NCBI RefSeq assembly: GCF_029714405.1
Contig: NZ_CP121650.1
Coordinates: 2,361,001 to 2,425,000 of the forward strand
Direction: 5' to 3'
Source of the DNA: Bradyrhizobium sp. CB82
GTDB lineage: Bacteria > Pseudomonadota > Alphaproteobacteria > Rhizobiales > Xanthobacteraceae
Length of the DNA: 64,000 nucleotides
Below, piece by piece: positions 45,102 through 54,145 of this stretch (position 1 is its first letter; the number at the start of each line of letters is the position of its first letter). Under the pieces are notes generated by a model. That model worked only from the letters and a program-made list of their open reading frames with translations. It had not been told where the DNA came from and searched no databases. Both the position numbers and the translations under genes were made by a program.

Positions 45102-45629
45102 CTACTTGTCCTTGTGATCGCGCTTCTTCTTTTTCTTCTTTTTCCTGTGGTTGTCCTCGTCCGTCTCCTCGCTCGCGTCGTCAGCGAAGATATCGGCATC
45201 GCCGTCGTCCTGGACGGCAGTTTCCAGCACCTCGCGCTCGGCGGCTTCACGCTCGCGCTGGCGTCGCCGCTCATCCCACGCATCGAAAAGCCGCTCCAGC
45301 CATGGCAGCACCTGCTCGATCGAGGGCAACTGACCGGCCGGCCCGGCCTCGCCGCGCGGGCCTTGCGGACCGACCGGTCCCTGCGGTCCGGCCGCCCCTT
45401 GCGCACCGGCAGGTCCGCGCGGACCGGCCTCGCCCAGCTTGCCCTGCGCACCGGGTTTGCCCTGCGGTCCGACCTTCCCGACCGGTCCTGGCTTGCCCTG
45501 CGGCCCGGGCTTGCCGCGTGTGCCGTCAGGGCCACGCCGTCCGGGATGTCCCTGCGGGCCCGGCCGTCCCGGCTCGCCCTGCCGCCCACGCGGACCCGGA
45601 GGTCCCTGACGTCTTTGATCGTCTGCCAC
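45102..45629 (-). CDS. Bacterial collagen-like protein with lysine-rich tail
   Basis: A 175-residue protein. Residues about 9-99 are nearly perfect Gly-X-Y triplets (for example [19 protein letters not shown]), about 30 repeats, long enough to form a collagen triple helix. A helical, possibly trimerising segment follows ([20 protein letters not shown]), then an acidic stretch and a run of about seven lysines ([13 protein letters not shown]). No signal peptide or anchor is visible, so it may stay in the cytoplasm or leave by an unusual route. Function unknown. Confidence 0.85.
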   Translation of the reverse strand: MADDQRRQGPPGPRGRQGEPGRPGPQGHPGRRGPDGTRGKPGPQGKPGPVGKVGPQGKPGAQGKLGEAGPRGPAGAQGAAGPQGPVGPQGPRGEAGPAGQLPSIEQVLPWLERLFDAWDERRRQREREAAEREVLETAVQDDGDADIFADDASEETDEDNHRKKKKKKKRDHKDK

Positions 45630-45750
45630 GCCGCTGCTCCTGATCCAGAAGCCCGTTAATTAGCGGCGTTTCACGACAGCAGCAATTGCGCGGGGCCGGT
45701 CCGACGAGTCCGATTAACATCAAACACGAGGGACGCCGACGTGCCACGCG

Positions 45751-45996
45751 TTAATCCTGATATGCCGGCACGTCGATGCCTTCGGCCGCGTAGATCCGGA
45801 TCTTGTTGCGCAGCGTGCGCACGGAGAGGCCGAGCACGCGCGCGGCACGCGTGCGGTTGCCGTCGCAGCGGGCGAGCGTCTGCAGCACAAGCTCGCGCTC
45901 GACCTCGCCGACGGTCGCACCGATCAGGAGCGGTACGATTTCATTGGGAGCAAGAAATTGCGCGCCCTGCGGCGACGCGACATGAACAGTGGTCAT
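45751..45996 (-). CDS. Small Fis-family DNA-binding protein (HTH_8)
   Basis: An 81-residue protein. The N-terminal part (about 1-35) is short and non-conserved. The C-terminal Fis-type helix-turn-helix reads VGEVERELVLQTLARCDGNR, TRAARVLGLSVRTLRNKIRI and a short end. It is the isolated DNA-binding domain of NtrC-type activators such as FlbD, without receiver or AAA+ domain. ATG at 45996 follows GGGAGG. A CtrA-type box (46092-46107) lies about 100 bp upstream, suggesting cell-cycle control. Targets are unknown. Confidence 0.85.
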   Translation of the reverse strand: MTTVHVASPQGAQFLAPNEIVPLLIGATVGEVERELVLQTLARCDGNRTRAARVLGLSVRTLRNKIRIYAAEGIDVPAYQD

Positions 45997-46091
45997 CAAT
46001 ACACCTCCCGACCAACGCCCGTTTCCATCGTTGGAAGCGGATCGAGAACAAACAAGCCAAAAGTACGTAGTTCTACGGTGACCGGGTTTGG

Positions 46092-46107
46092 TTAATGAAT
46101 GGTTAAC
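46092..46107. promoter_or_regulatory. CtrA-type box upstream of the Fis-like gene
   Basis: TTAATGAATGGTTAAC fits the alphaproteobacterial CtrA consensus TTAA-N7-TTAAC exactly. It lies 96-111 bp upstream of the leftward ATG at 45996. Confidence 0.6.
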
Positions 46108-46191
46108 AGCGGCCGAATGCACCAAGATGACCTTTGGATAGCCGCAAAGCGGCCGCGATTGGCAGAAGCTGCGCAGCGTTCTGTGCCACGA

Positions 46192-46359
46192 TCACACCGT
46201 CCTGCAGCCGCCATCCATCATCACGATTGTGCCGGCGACGTAGGCCGACAGATCCGATGCCAGGAAGTTCGCAGGTCCGACGATATCCGCGGGCTTGCCG
46301 GTGCGTCCGAGCGGGGTGTGCCTGAGGAACGTCTGCACCAGCGAGGGAGCCGGATTCAT
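46192..46359 (-). pseudogene. C-terminal fragment of a short-chain dehydrogenase/reductase
   Basis: Fifty-five codons from an internal ATG to TGA encode TPLGRTGKPADIVGPANFLA, SDLSAYVAGTIVMMDGGC and a short end. This is the C-terminal signature of classical SDR enzymes (LGR-G-P-DI, FLASDLSSYVTG, DGG). The Rossmann nucleotide-binding half and the catalytic Tyr-x3-Lys are absent, and nothing upstream supplies them. It is a gene remnant. Confidence 0.75.
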
Positions 46360-46448
46360 GTCGAAGTTTCGCGAAAGGCTAACCCGAAATTAAGACGTCG
46401 GAAACGCCGCGCTTGGCATACTCGCTTTCGTTGCTAGATGTTGCGCGC

Positions 46449-46937
46449 ATGATGGACCGGATTGAATCCTGGAAGCTGGCCCTCGAACGCTTGCGGACCG
46501 CCCACACCGTCGACTGGGACGAGGCCGGCCGGCTTGCGGCCGAGATCGCACGTGTAAGCACCGACACGACGCTGCGCCAGGCCGCAGAGCAGGCGATTCC
46601 GATCCTGCGTCAGGCCGCCCATGACGGCGAAGCCCACGACATCACGGTCGCGGCGCAGCGCCGCCTCGGTGTCGTGCTCGAGGTGATCCACGGCCTGACC
46701 GCGCCGCGCTTCGGCCGCCGCAACGCGCCGCCGAAGAAGCTGACCAGCGAAGAACGTGCGCGCCGCACGCTCGGCCTGCCGCTCGCGGTGCAGCTCACGT
46801 GCGACGACATCCATCAGGCCTATCGCCGGCTCGCCAAGACCATGCATCCCGACCGCGGCGGCAGCGAGCAGGCCTTCCTCGACCTCGCCGCCGCGCGGGA
46901 CGTCTTGATCCATCCCGGTGCGCACAAGGACGCATGA
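46449..46937 (+). CDS. J-domain protein (DnaJ-like)
   Basis: About 162 residues. The N-terminal 80 are helical (IESWKLALERLRTAHTVDWD...). The C-terminal part is a J-domain: LTCDDIHQAYRRLAKTMHPD, then RGGSEQAFLDLAAARDVLI. It contains the HPD motif needed to stimulate Hsp70 ATPase. The Gly/Phe and zinc-finger parts of full DnaJ are absent. Start uncertain between ATGs at 46449 and 46452; an earlier one at 46413 is unlikely. A partial CtrA-like site (CTAA-N7-TTAA) lies about 60 bp upstream. Confidence 0.8.
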   Translation: MMDRIESWKLALERLRTAHTVDWDEAGRLAAEIARVSTDTTLRQAAEQAIPILRQAAHDGEAHDITVAAQRRLGVVLEVIHGLTAPRFGRRNAPPKKLTSEERARRTLGLPLAVQLTCDDIHQAYRRLAKTMHPDRGGSEQAFLDLAAARDVLIHPGAHKDA

Positions 46938-46952
46938 GGCTCCAGCTCCTGT

Positions 46953-47060
46953 TCACACAGACGTAGCGCGGAAGGATTGCGGCGCCTCCGCCTGCGCCGG
47001 CGCCACGAGCCCTGGAAGCGACAGACCGAGAACCGCAGCCCTCGTCATTGCAATGCGCAT
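46953..47060 (-). CDS. Possible 35-residue secreted peptide or gene remnant
   Basis: MRIAMTRAAVLGLSLPGLVA followed by PAQAEAPQSFRATSV is a good signal peptide with an AQA cleavage site, leaving almost no mature protein. AGGGACAG lies 4 bases before the ATG. It may be a small secreted peptide or the leftover 5' end of a secreted-protein gene. Confidence 0.3.
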   Translation of the reverse strand: MRIAMTRAAVLGLSLPGLVAPAQAEAPQSFRATSV

Positions 47061-47087
47061 CGAACTGTCCCTGTCAAAAACGCGAAT

Positions 47088-47116
47088 GGGCAAGGACGCG
47101 GCTCGCGCCCTTGCCC
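47088..47116 (-). terminator. Hairpin after the small secreted protein gene (copy 1)
   Basis: GGGCAAGG (47088-47095) pairs with CCTTGCCC (47109-47116), with CGCG/CGCG pairing inside. On the leftward strand a TTTTT run follows 7 bases later. Confidence 0.6.
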
Positions 47117-47149
47117 GGCTTCCCAAAGAATCCGCAGATCGACGAAAGC

Positions 47150-47401
47150 CTAGAGGGTGCAGTGACCCCTCTTCAGCGCATGCTCCTTCAGGGCGAGCGC
47201 GTCGACGAAGGTTGGCACGGAGTGGCTGACGCGATGAAAGTCGGACGGCCACGGTGTGGTCGGAATGCCCTCGTCCCAGATCTGACAGACCCCGGTGTTC
47301 TGCCAGCGGATCAGGTGATAGCCGGCCTCAGCGGGGCTGGTCGCGACGAAGGCGGCAGCAGCAACGCCGACAGCGGCACAGAGCATGAAAAAACGACGCA
47401 T
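47150..47401 (-). CDS. Small secreted protein, paralogue pair member 1
   Basis: An 83-residue protein with a signal peptide (MRRFFMLCAAVGVAAAAFVA, AEA cleavage). The mature region YHLIRWQNTGVCQIWDEGIP is followed by WPSDFHRVSHSVPTFVDALA and a final Cys-Thr-Leu. GAGGAG precedes the ATG. It shares Y-x-IRW-x-NTG-x-CQIW-x-E, a central WPS motif and the CTL terminus with the gene at 47645. Two Cys could form one disulfide. Probably periplasmic or secreted; function unknown. Confidence 0.75.
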   Translation of the reverse strand: MRRFFMLCAAVGVAAAAFVATSPAEAGYHLIRWQNTGVCQIWDEGIPTTPWPSDFHRVSHSVPTFVDALALKEHALKRGHCTL

Positions 47402-47588
47402 GGATAGCTCCTCAAATGAAAGATGTGATGCTCCTCCCGACAATGTCCGGGGAGGTGGTGCGGGCCGTTGGAGGATGTGGCCCGGACAACTGGTGAGTAG
47501 TTCCCTGGGCGCAACAGGTTCAAAGCCGGGTCGCAGGAACGCAGGAAATGTGGCTGGAAATGAGGGTCAACGAGGCCGTCAACGAAAA

Positions 47589-47615
47589 GGCGGATGACGC
47601 TCTCGCGCATCCGCC
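47589..47615 (-). terminator. Hairpin after the small secreted protein gene (copy 2)
   Basis: GGCGGATG (47589-47596) pairs with CATCCGCC (47608-47615). The leftward transcript then reads TTTTCGTT. It lies 30 bp past the stop of the gene at 47645. Confidence 0.65.
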
Positions 47616-47644
47616 CCTTGAGATCGATGATCTCTGCTTTCCGC

Positions 47645-47902
47645 TTACAGCGTGCAGCGGCGCTCGGCCCGCAGCTTGAGCTGCACGTCATTGGCGGCCG
47701 TGAACGTCGGGAATGACTTGCTGACCACCTTGTAGGTCGACGGCCATTCCGTCGGCTTGTAACGGAGGTCCTCGTTCCAGATCTGGCAGATGCCGGTGTT
47801 GTCCCAGCGGATCACATAATAGCCGACCTTGGCGGACGCCGGCACGGCAAAGACCGACGAGGCAATGCCGGCGACGGCACAAACAGAGAGAACGCGACGC
47901 AT
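47645..47902 (-). CDS. Small secreted protein, paralogue pair member 2
   Basis: An 85-residue paralogue of the product at 47150-47401. The signal peptide is MRRVLSVCAVAGIASSVFAV with ASA cleavage. The mature part has YYVIRWDNTGICQIWNEDLR and ends in RRCTL, with EWPSTYKVVSKSFPTF between. Both copies lie on the same strand, each followed by a hairpin, consistent with tandem duplication including the terminator. Function unknown. Confidence 0.75.
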   Translation of the reverse strand: MRRVLSVCAVAGIASSVFAVPASAKVGYYVIRWDNTGICQIWNEDLRYKPTEWPSTYKVVSKSFPTFTAANDVQLKLRAERRCTL

Positions 47903-48095
47903 TGAATATCCCCTTTTGACGCGTGAAAGTCCGCAAAAACTCGTGCGGCAAAAGCGGGCTCGTTGCAAGCCGATGCCGCCGTCGTTCACGCATATGTCAG
48001 TTGCGGGGAAGTAACGACGCGGTTCTTTCGGGGGCGTTCCGGAGAAAGCAAGGACGACAATGAGAACGCGCCTTCGTTCGCGCGCAGGCCGTGCC

Positions 48096-48479
48096 TCACT
48101 TCGCCAGCGACGCGACTGCCTCGATCTCGATCAGCATTCTCGGGTCGGGCAGCGCATGCACCACGCAAGTGGTGCGTGCCGGATAGGGCGGCGGACCGAA
48201 CGCGCCGGCATAGAGCGCGTTCATCGGCGCGACGTCGGAGGCGCGTGTCAGCAGCACGTTGACCTTGGCGAGATCATGCGTGGTCGCGCCCGCTTCCGTC
48301 AGCACCCGCTTGATGTTGATGACGACGTTGGCGAACTGCGCCTCGAAGCCCTCGGGCAAGGCACCATGGGCATCGAAGCCGGGAATCCCCGAGATGAACA
48401 GCAAGTCGCCGACGCGGGTGGCGAAGGACAGCGGCGGCGCCTTGACGTGCGGCGGCGGTGCAAAATGCTGGATCGGCAT
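48096..48479 (-). CDS. RidA (YjgF/YER057c) family protein
   Basis: A 127-residue RidA-type protein. VGDLLFISGIPGFDAHGALP, DLAKVNVLLTRASDVAPMNA and YPARTTCVVHALPDPRMLIE give the fold. The Arg in YPARTT is the residue that binds the carboxylate of reactive enamine/imine intermediates in deaminating RidA proteins. It forms trimers in the cytoplasm. The RidA subgroup and substrate are not determined. Confidence 0.9.
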   Translation of the reverse strand: MPIQHFAPPPHVKAPPLSFATRVGDLLFISGIPGFDAHGALPEGFEAQFANVVINIKRVLTEAGATTHDLAKVNVLLTRASDVAPMNALYAGAFGPPPYPARTTCVVHALPDPRMLIEIEAVASLAK

Positions 48480-48861
48480 GGGTCACCTCGGATCATGGAC
48501 GGTGGCGTCGCCCGTATGAGCGTAGCGACATGCCGGGCCGTTGCAACCGCATTTGCCGCTCCCGATCGCCGGGAAAGACCGCCCCGCAAACCCGGCGCCG
48601 GCCCGCGCCGACCAAAAAATCGAAAACAACCCCATGCAAAGGAGTCGATGGGTCGGCTTGTCGTTGCGGATTTTACGAAAATGACTTGACGCGTCGGGCA
48701 AATCACCGGCAAAATGTCATCATGGCGCTTCATCCTTCCCCCTGTCCCCGCAGTGGGACGAGGGACGCGCACCCCCCGAACATCTTGCCGCCGCGATCCA
48801 GCGGATAGAGTCTCGCGTCCTGATTCGCTTTCCCCTGCCAAACCATGTCCGGAGCCATCCC
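48480..48861. other. Intergenic region
   Basis: About 380 bp. Only the putative promoter at 48686-48715 stands out. Short open frames here are arginine-rich and lack domains or ribosome binding sites. Confidence 0.4.
48686..48715 (+). promoter_or_regulatory. Possible housekeeping promoter
   Basis: TTGACG and CAAAAT separated by 18 bases give a plausible -35/-10 pair. It points to the secreted-protein gene at 48862, leaving a leader of about 140 bases. The -10 is weak. Confidence 0.35.
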
Positions 48862-49296
48862 ATGAAGTTCGCATCCACCTTGCGCGCCGCGCTCGTCGCC
48901 GTCATCGCCTTCGCCGGTCTTTCCACGGCCGCGCAGGCCGACAGCGGCTTCGTGACGCTGACGATCTACAAGGCGGGCTGGATCATCGGCGGCTCGGGCG
49001 GCTCGGGCGTTCTCAACTTCCGCGGCCGCGCCTATCCGCTCTCGACCGGCGGCCTCGACTATGGCCTCGTGTTCGGCGGCTCCAAGACCGTGCTGCGCGG
49101 CCGCGTTTCCAACATCTTCCGGCCCTCCGATGTCGCCGGCGTCTACGGCGCCGCCGGTGCCGGCCTGGCCGTGGGGGCCGGCGCTCGCGCCATCGTGCTC
49201 ACCAACCAGAAGGGCGCCGTGCTGGAATTGTCCGGCACGCAAGTAGGCCTGATGGCGAATGCGGACCTCAGCGGCCTTGCGATCACGATGCGATAG
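48862..49296 (+). CDS. Secreted protein of unknown function (DUF1134-like look)
   Basis: A 144-residue protein with a signal peptide (LRAALVAVIAFAGLSTAAQA). The mature part is Gly-rich beta: GWIIGGSGGSGVLNFRGRAY, a region with RGRVSNIFRPSDVAGVYGAA and LELSGTQVGLMANADLSGL. The pattern resembles lipid-binding-type DUF1134 proteins, but I am not certain of the family. It is probably periplasmic or outer-membrane associated. A palindromic repeat follows it. Confidence 0.7.
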   Translation: MKFASTLRAALVAVIAFAGLSTAAQADSGFVTLTIYKAGWIIGGSGGSGVLNFRGRAYPLSTGGLDYGLVFGGSKTVLRGRVSNIFRPSDVAGVYGAAGAGLAVGAGARAIVLTNQKGAVLELSGTQVGLMANADLSGLAITMR

Positions 49297-49301
49297 CGGT
49301 G

Positions 49302-49393
49302 CGTAGGGCGGGTTAGCCGAAGCGTGACCCACCTCTTTGCCTTCCGCGCTTCGAGACAAGAGGTGGGTTACGCTTCGGCTAACCCGCCCTACG
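49302..49393. repeat. Long inverted repeat (family F)
   Basis: CGTAGGGCGGGTTAGCCGAA with the following GCGTGACCCACCTCTT pairs with AAGAGGTGGGTTACGCTTCG and GCTAACCCGCCCTACG. The stem is about 36 bp, nearly perfect, around a loop of about 20. Degenerate relatives may occur near 50210 and 50775-50880. Confidence 0.85.
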
Positions 49394-49408
49394 ATTCACT
49401 CCTACGAT

Positions 49409-50104
49409 TCACGATCCGCTCACCTCTGCATGAATTTTCTCGCAATGCGCAACAAGATTCTGGTGCGCATCGACGAACGCCTTCAGCGGCGTCGGGATCG
49501 GAAAGAAGTAGATGTTCGCAATGAAGCCGTAGATGCCGGCATCGATGCTGGTCGGCGACGAGCCATGCACGAAGCCACTCGCAGGCACGATCTCCGCCAG
49601 CACCTTCAGATCGGTGAGCCCCCGCGCATAGGCCTGATCGGGCGTGTAGCGCCCGATGCCCTGGAAATGATAGCGCTGCGCGTTGTAGGCCTTCGCCTGC
49701 TCCAGCCCCTCGGCATTGATCTGCGGATGCTGCGCGATGAAGGCGTCGCGAAACGCCGGATAGTAGCGCTCGTCCTTCCAGCGCGAATACGAGATCACCC
49801 AGTAGAGATCATCTAACATGCGCGTCATGAGGTGATCGGTGCGCCGCTGCTCCGGTGACAGCGCGGCATCGATCGTCAGGCGATATTTTGCGATTGCATG
49901 CGCGATGATCGTCTCGCTGTCGCCGATCGTCTCGCCGTCGTCGACGATATAGGGCAATTGTCCGCGCGGCGCGGCGGATGCATCGAACACGTGTTCATGC
50001 ACGAACGGCACGCCCGCGAGTTTGAAGAAGGCGTAGACCTTGAGGCCGTAGCCGTTGTTGTCGGCGACACCGAACAGTTCCGGGTAGGAATAGAGGGTCA
50101 GCAT
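49409..50104 (-). CDS. Glutathione S-transferase family protein (metaxin-like)
   Basis: A 231-residue protein. The N-terminal thioredoxin-like domain has YGLKVYAFFKLAGVPFVHEH, RGQLPYIVDDGETIGDSETI (cis-Pro in QLPYI) and is followed by a helical domain with MTRMLDDLYWVISYSRWKDE and SPTSIDAGIYGFIANIYFFP. The pattern fits the metaxin/Fax-like GST group. The role is unknown. The gene stands alone. Confidence 0.85.
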   Translation of the reverse strand: MLTLYSYPELFGVADNNGYGLKVYAFFKLAGVPFVHEHVFDASAAPRGQLPYIVDDGETIGDSETIIAHAIAKYRLTIDAALSPEQRRTDHLMTRMLDDLYWVISYSRWKDERYYPAFRDAFIAQHPQINAEGLEQAKAYNAQRYHFQGIGRYTPDQAYARGLTDLKVLAEIVPASGFVHGSSPTSIDAGIYGFIANIYFFPIPTPLKAFVDAHQNLVAHCEKIHAEVSGS

Positions 50105-50287
50105 GTGCGGGATCCATCGGTCTGCGGAACCATCATGCGGGTGCTTGGCGGCTGAAGCAATGCCCCATCAGCGCACGCCATTGCTCGGCATCTTCGTTCG
50201 AGATGCGCCGTAGGGCGGCGCCCCACCGCCAGGATTTCACCGCGTAGTATGATGAATCAGCCACAGCCGTACTGCGGGCGATAATCC

Positions 50288-50301
50288 TTGAATGCAATCA
50301 A
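50288..50301. promoter_or_regulatory. FixK/FNR-type box upstream of a hypothetical gene
   Basis: TTGAATGCAATCAA fits TTG(A/C)-N6-(T/G)CAA. Its centre is 67 bp before the ATG at 50362. A transcription start 41 bp from the centre would leave a leader of about 26 bases containing TAGGAG. The -10 region is not AT-rich. Confidence 0.45.
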
Positions 50302-50361
50302 AGATTGTATTAGTGTGCGGCGAAAGCAGCCCATGGTCATCGATTTCAGTAGGAGCTTTCC

Positions 50362-50706
50362 ATGAAAGAGAGTGATCTCAAGGAGCTGGAAGCGCTACCT
50401 CATTCAAGCACTTGCAGGCTCATATCATTCAAAGATGCCGACGTGGTCCCTGGGATCGTGCCCAATACATTCTTCCTGATCGTCAGTGGCATTAAGCCAT
50501 GGGCGACCATGAAGGTCGAGTTGCAGCCGCTGATCTACATTCACCAGCCGGAATACTGGGGGATCGAGGTCGTCGGATGTCAAAGCGGTATCGGACTGCC
50601 CATGCAAGCCCCCTATCATGTCAGCCTAGACATTTCCCATGCGCGCGGCAAACTCGGCATCGAGGTGATCGGTGCGACGTCGCGCAAGCAGATCAAGGTG
50701 CCCTGA
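50362..50706 (+). CDS. Hypothetical protein
   Basis: A 114-residue protein starting MKESDLKELEALPHSSTCRL. TAGGAG is well placed. The rest is beta-rich (IVPNTFFLIVSGIKPWATMK, VELQPLIYIHQPEYWGIEVV), without signal peptide or membrane helix. I do not recognise the family. The FixK-type box upstream hints at induction under low oxygen. Confidence 0.65.
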   Translation: MKESDLKELEALPHSSTCRLISFKDADVVPGIVPNTFFLIVSGIKPWATMKVELQPLIYIHQPEYWGIEVVGCQSGIGLPMQAPYHVSLDISHARGKLGIEVIGATSRKQIKVP

Positions 50707-50873
50707 CAAACGTGACAGTGAGTAAGGCTGGGTTAGCCGCTGACAAGTTCGGTCTCTCTACGAATGAAGGCGCAAGGGCGTAGCTCACTCTTCTGCTTTC
50801 GCGGAGATCGACAGTGGTGGGTGCTACGCCTAGCGGACTGCGCTTCGCGCATCCGCGGGCTACCTACCTCACC

Positions 50874-51110
50874 CTACGCTGCGACCCACGCTGCAAGGTC
50901 GCGCCATGGCTGCAACGTCCAATGACCGGACGCGGCGCCGGATGGTGAGGCGAGCACGAACATTTCGGGAAATTGCCCGTCCGATTGCTGCCTCCCCAGC
51001 GAGATCGCCGCGGATGGCTTTCCGTAAAACAGGCCCGCTGCCTTCTTGCTGGTGAAGGCGATCGTCTTCGGACGATACCTCTCCATCTTGATCCGAAACC
51101 CCGGCACGTC
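50874..51110 (-). pseudogene. mug: C-terminal fragment of mismatch-specific uracil-DNA glycosylase (mug)
   Basis: About 78 codons encoding MERYRPKTIAFTSKKAAGLF, GKPSAAISLGRQQSDGQFPE and MFVLASPSGAASGHWTLQPW, the C-terminal half of the Mug/TDG family (the SPSGAASGHW loop corresponds to motif 2). The N-terminal half with the catalytic motif is missing and the frame upstream (to 51170) is unrelated. It is a truncated remnant beside the thiC terminator. Confidence 0.7.
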
Positions 51111-51185
51111 GATCGATGCTGCCTGGATCTGGTGAACAGATGGTTTGCGTGGTTGGGATCGGCGCCACATTCTTCAGCTGGAAAA

Positions 51186-51209
51186 AGGCCGGGCTTAAGC
51201 CCGGCCTTG
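51186..51209 (-). terminator. Intrinsic terminator after thiC
   Basis: AAGGCCGGGCTT and AAGCCCGGCCTT form a perfect palindrome. The leftward transcript continues with TTTTC. It lies 30 bp past the thiC stop and ends the thi operon. Confidence 0.85.
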
Positions 51210-51238
51210 CTTGCATGGGATACCGAGAGCGGTCGTCA

Positions 51239-53152
<1,914 letters not shown>

Positions 53153-53192
53153 TCAATTCGTTGGCATCGCTGCGCGAGACACAATATACGCT

Positions 53193-53291
53193 GTCATCCC
53201 CGCGAAAGCGGGGATCCAGTATTCCAGAGGCCGTGCGGTTGAACGGATAGGCCGCGGCGTACTGGATCGCACGGTCAAGCCGGGCGATGAC
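53193..53291. repeat. Palindromic repeat, family B copy between thiE and thiC
   Basis: GTCATCCCCGCGAAAGCGGG, then ATCCAGTATTCCAGAGGCCG, then GCGGCGTACTGGATCGCACG and GTCAAGCCGGGCGATGAC. It is very close to the copy at 54939-55037 except for the central 15 bases. It lies inside the thi operon and is transcribed with it. Confidence 0.9.
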
Positions 53292-53305
53292 GCCGGCATG
53301 TTTTT

Positions 53306-53487
53306 CCGTCATTGCGAGGAACGCTGGCCGTCGAGCAATCGAGAAAAACTGGTAGACCCTCACCCTGAGGAGCGCGCTCTTCCCGCGCGTCTCGAAGGGC
53401 GAGGCCGAGAGCCGGGCCTTCATCCTTCGAGACGCGCGTTCCGCGCTCCTCAGGATGAGGGACTGACAGCTGCGCTCGCAATGACGG
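53306..53487. repeat. Family A palindrome with a second palindrome (family D) inside it
   Basis: The outer ends CCGTCATTGCGAGGA (53306) and GCGCTCGCAATGACGG (53487) are family A. The middle, 53357-53461, is a different inverted repeat with ends CCCTCACCCTGAGGAGCGCG and CGCGCTCCTCAGGATGAGGG and an inner pair around TCTCGAAGG/CCTTCGAGA. This is best read as one element nested in another. Confidence 0.8.
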
Positions 53488-53500
53488 TGGTGCGAGAGCA

Positions 53501-54145
53501 TCACGCGGCCTCCTTGCGGTAACCGAGCCATTGCCGCACCCGCGCATCGGGGTCGGCATTCTGCGTGATGTCGCTGACGACGGCTATGGAATCCGCACCG
53601 GCAGCAAAGATCTCCGCGGCGTGCTCGAACTTGATTCCGCCGATCGCAACCAGCGGGATGCTGCCGACGCGCCGCTTCCATTCCGTGATCTTTGGAATGC
53701 CCTGCGGTTCGAAGCGCATCGACTTCAGCGTCGTGAAGAAGATCGGGCCCAGCGCGACGTAGTCGGGATTGGCGGCGAGGGCGGTCGCGAGCTCGTCGTC
53801 GTCATGGGTCGAGATGCCGAGCGTCAGGCCGGCGTCGCGAATGGCCTTGAGGTCGGCGTCGACCAGGTCCTCCTGGCCGAGATGCAGATGCTTTGCGCCG
53901 GCGACGATCGCCGCGCGCCAATAGTCGTTCACGACGAGCTTGGCTTGCGTGCCCTTCGTCACCGCGAGTGCGTCGGTGACGATCTGGAGCGCTTCCGCAT
54001 CGTTCAGATTCTTGGCGCGGAGCTGGATCGTGCCGACGCCGAGCTTTGCCAGGCGCTCGACCCAGGCGAGGCTGTCGACGACCGCATAGAAGGGATCAGG
54101 ATACGCGTGGCGATCGGGATACGCGTGGCGATCAGGATACGGCAT
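53501..54145 (-). CDS. thiE: Thiamine phosphate synthase ThiE
   Basis: A 214-residue TIM-barrel enzyme joining hydroxymethylpyrimidine-PP and thiazole phosphate. [44 protein letters not shown] and [20 protein letters not shown] are the phosphate-binding and substrate segments. The N-terminus [20 protein letters not shown] contains a tandem repeat encoded by 18-bp units. The start overlaps the end of thiG by 14 bases inside that repeat. Its position in the operon and the TPP riboswitch upstream of thiO indicate control by TPP. Confidence 0.93.
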   Translation of the reverse strand: MPYPDRHAYPDRHAYPDPFYAVVDSLAWVERLAKLGVGTIQLRAKNLNDAEALQIVTDALAVTKGTQAKLVVNDYWRAAIVAGAKHLHLGQEDLVDADLKAIRDAGLTLGISTHDDDELATALAANPDYVALGPIFFTTLKSMRFEPQGIPKITEWKRRVGSIPLVAIGGIKFEHAAEIFAAGADSIAVVSDITQNADPDARVRQWLGYRKEAA

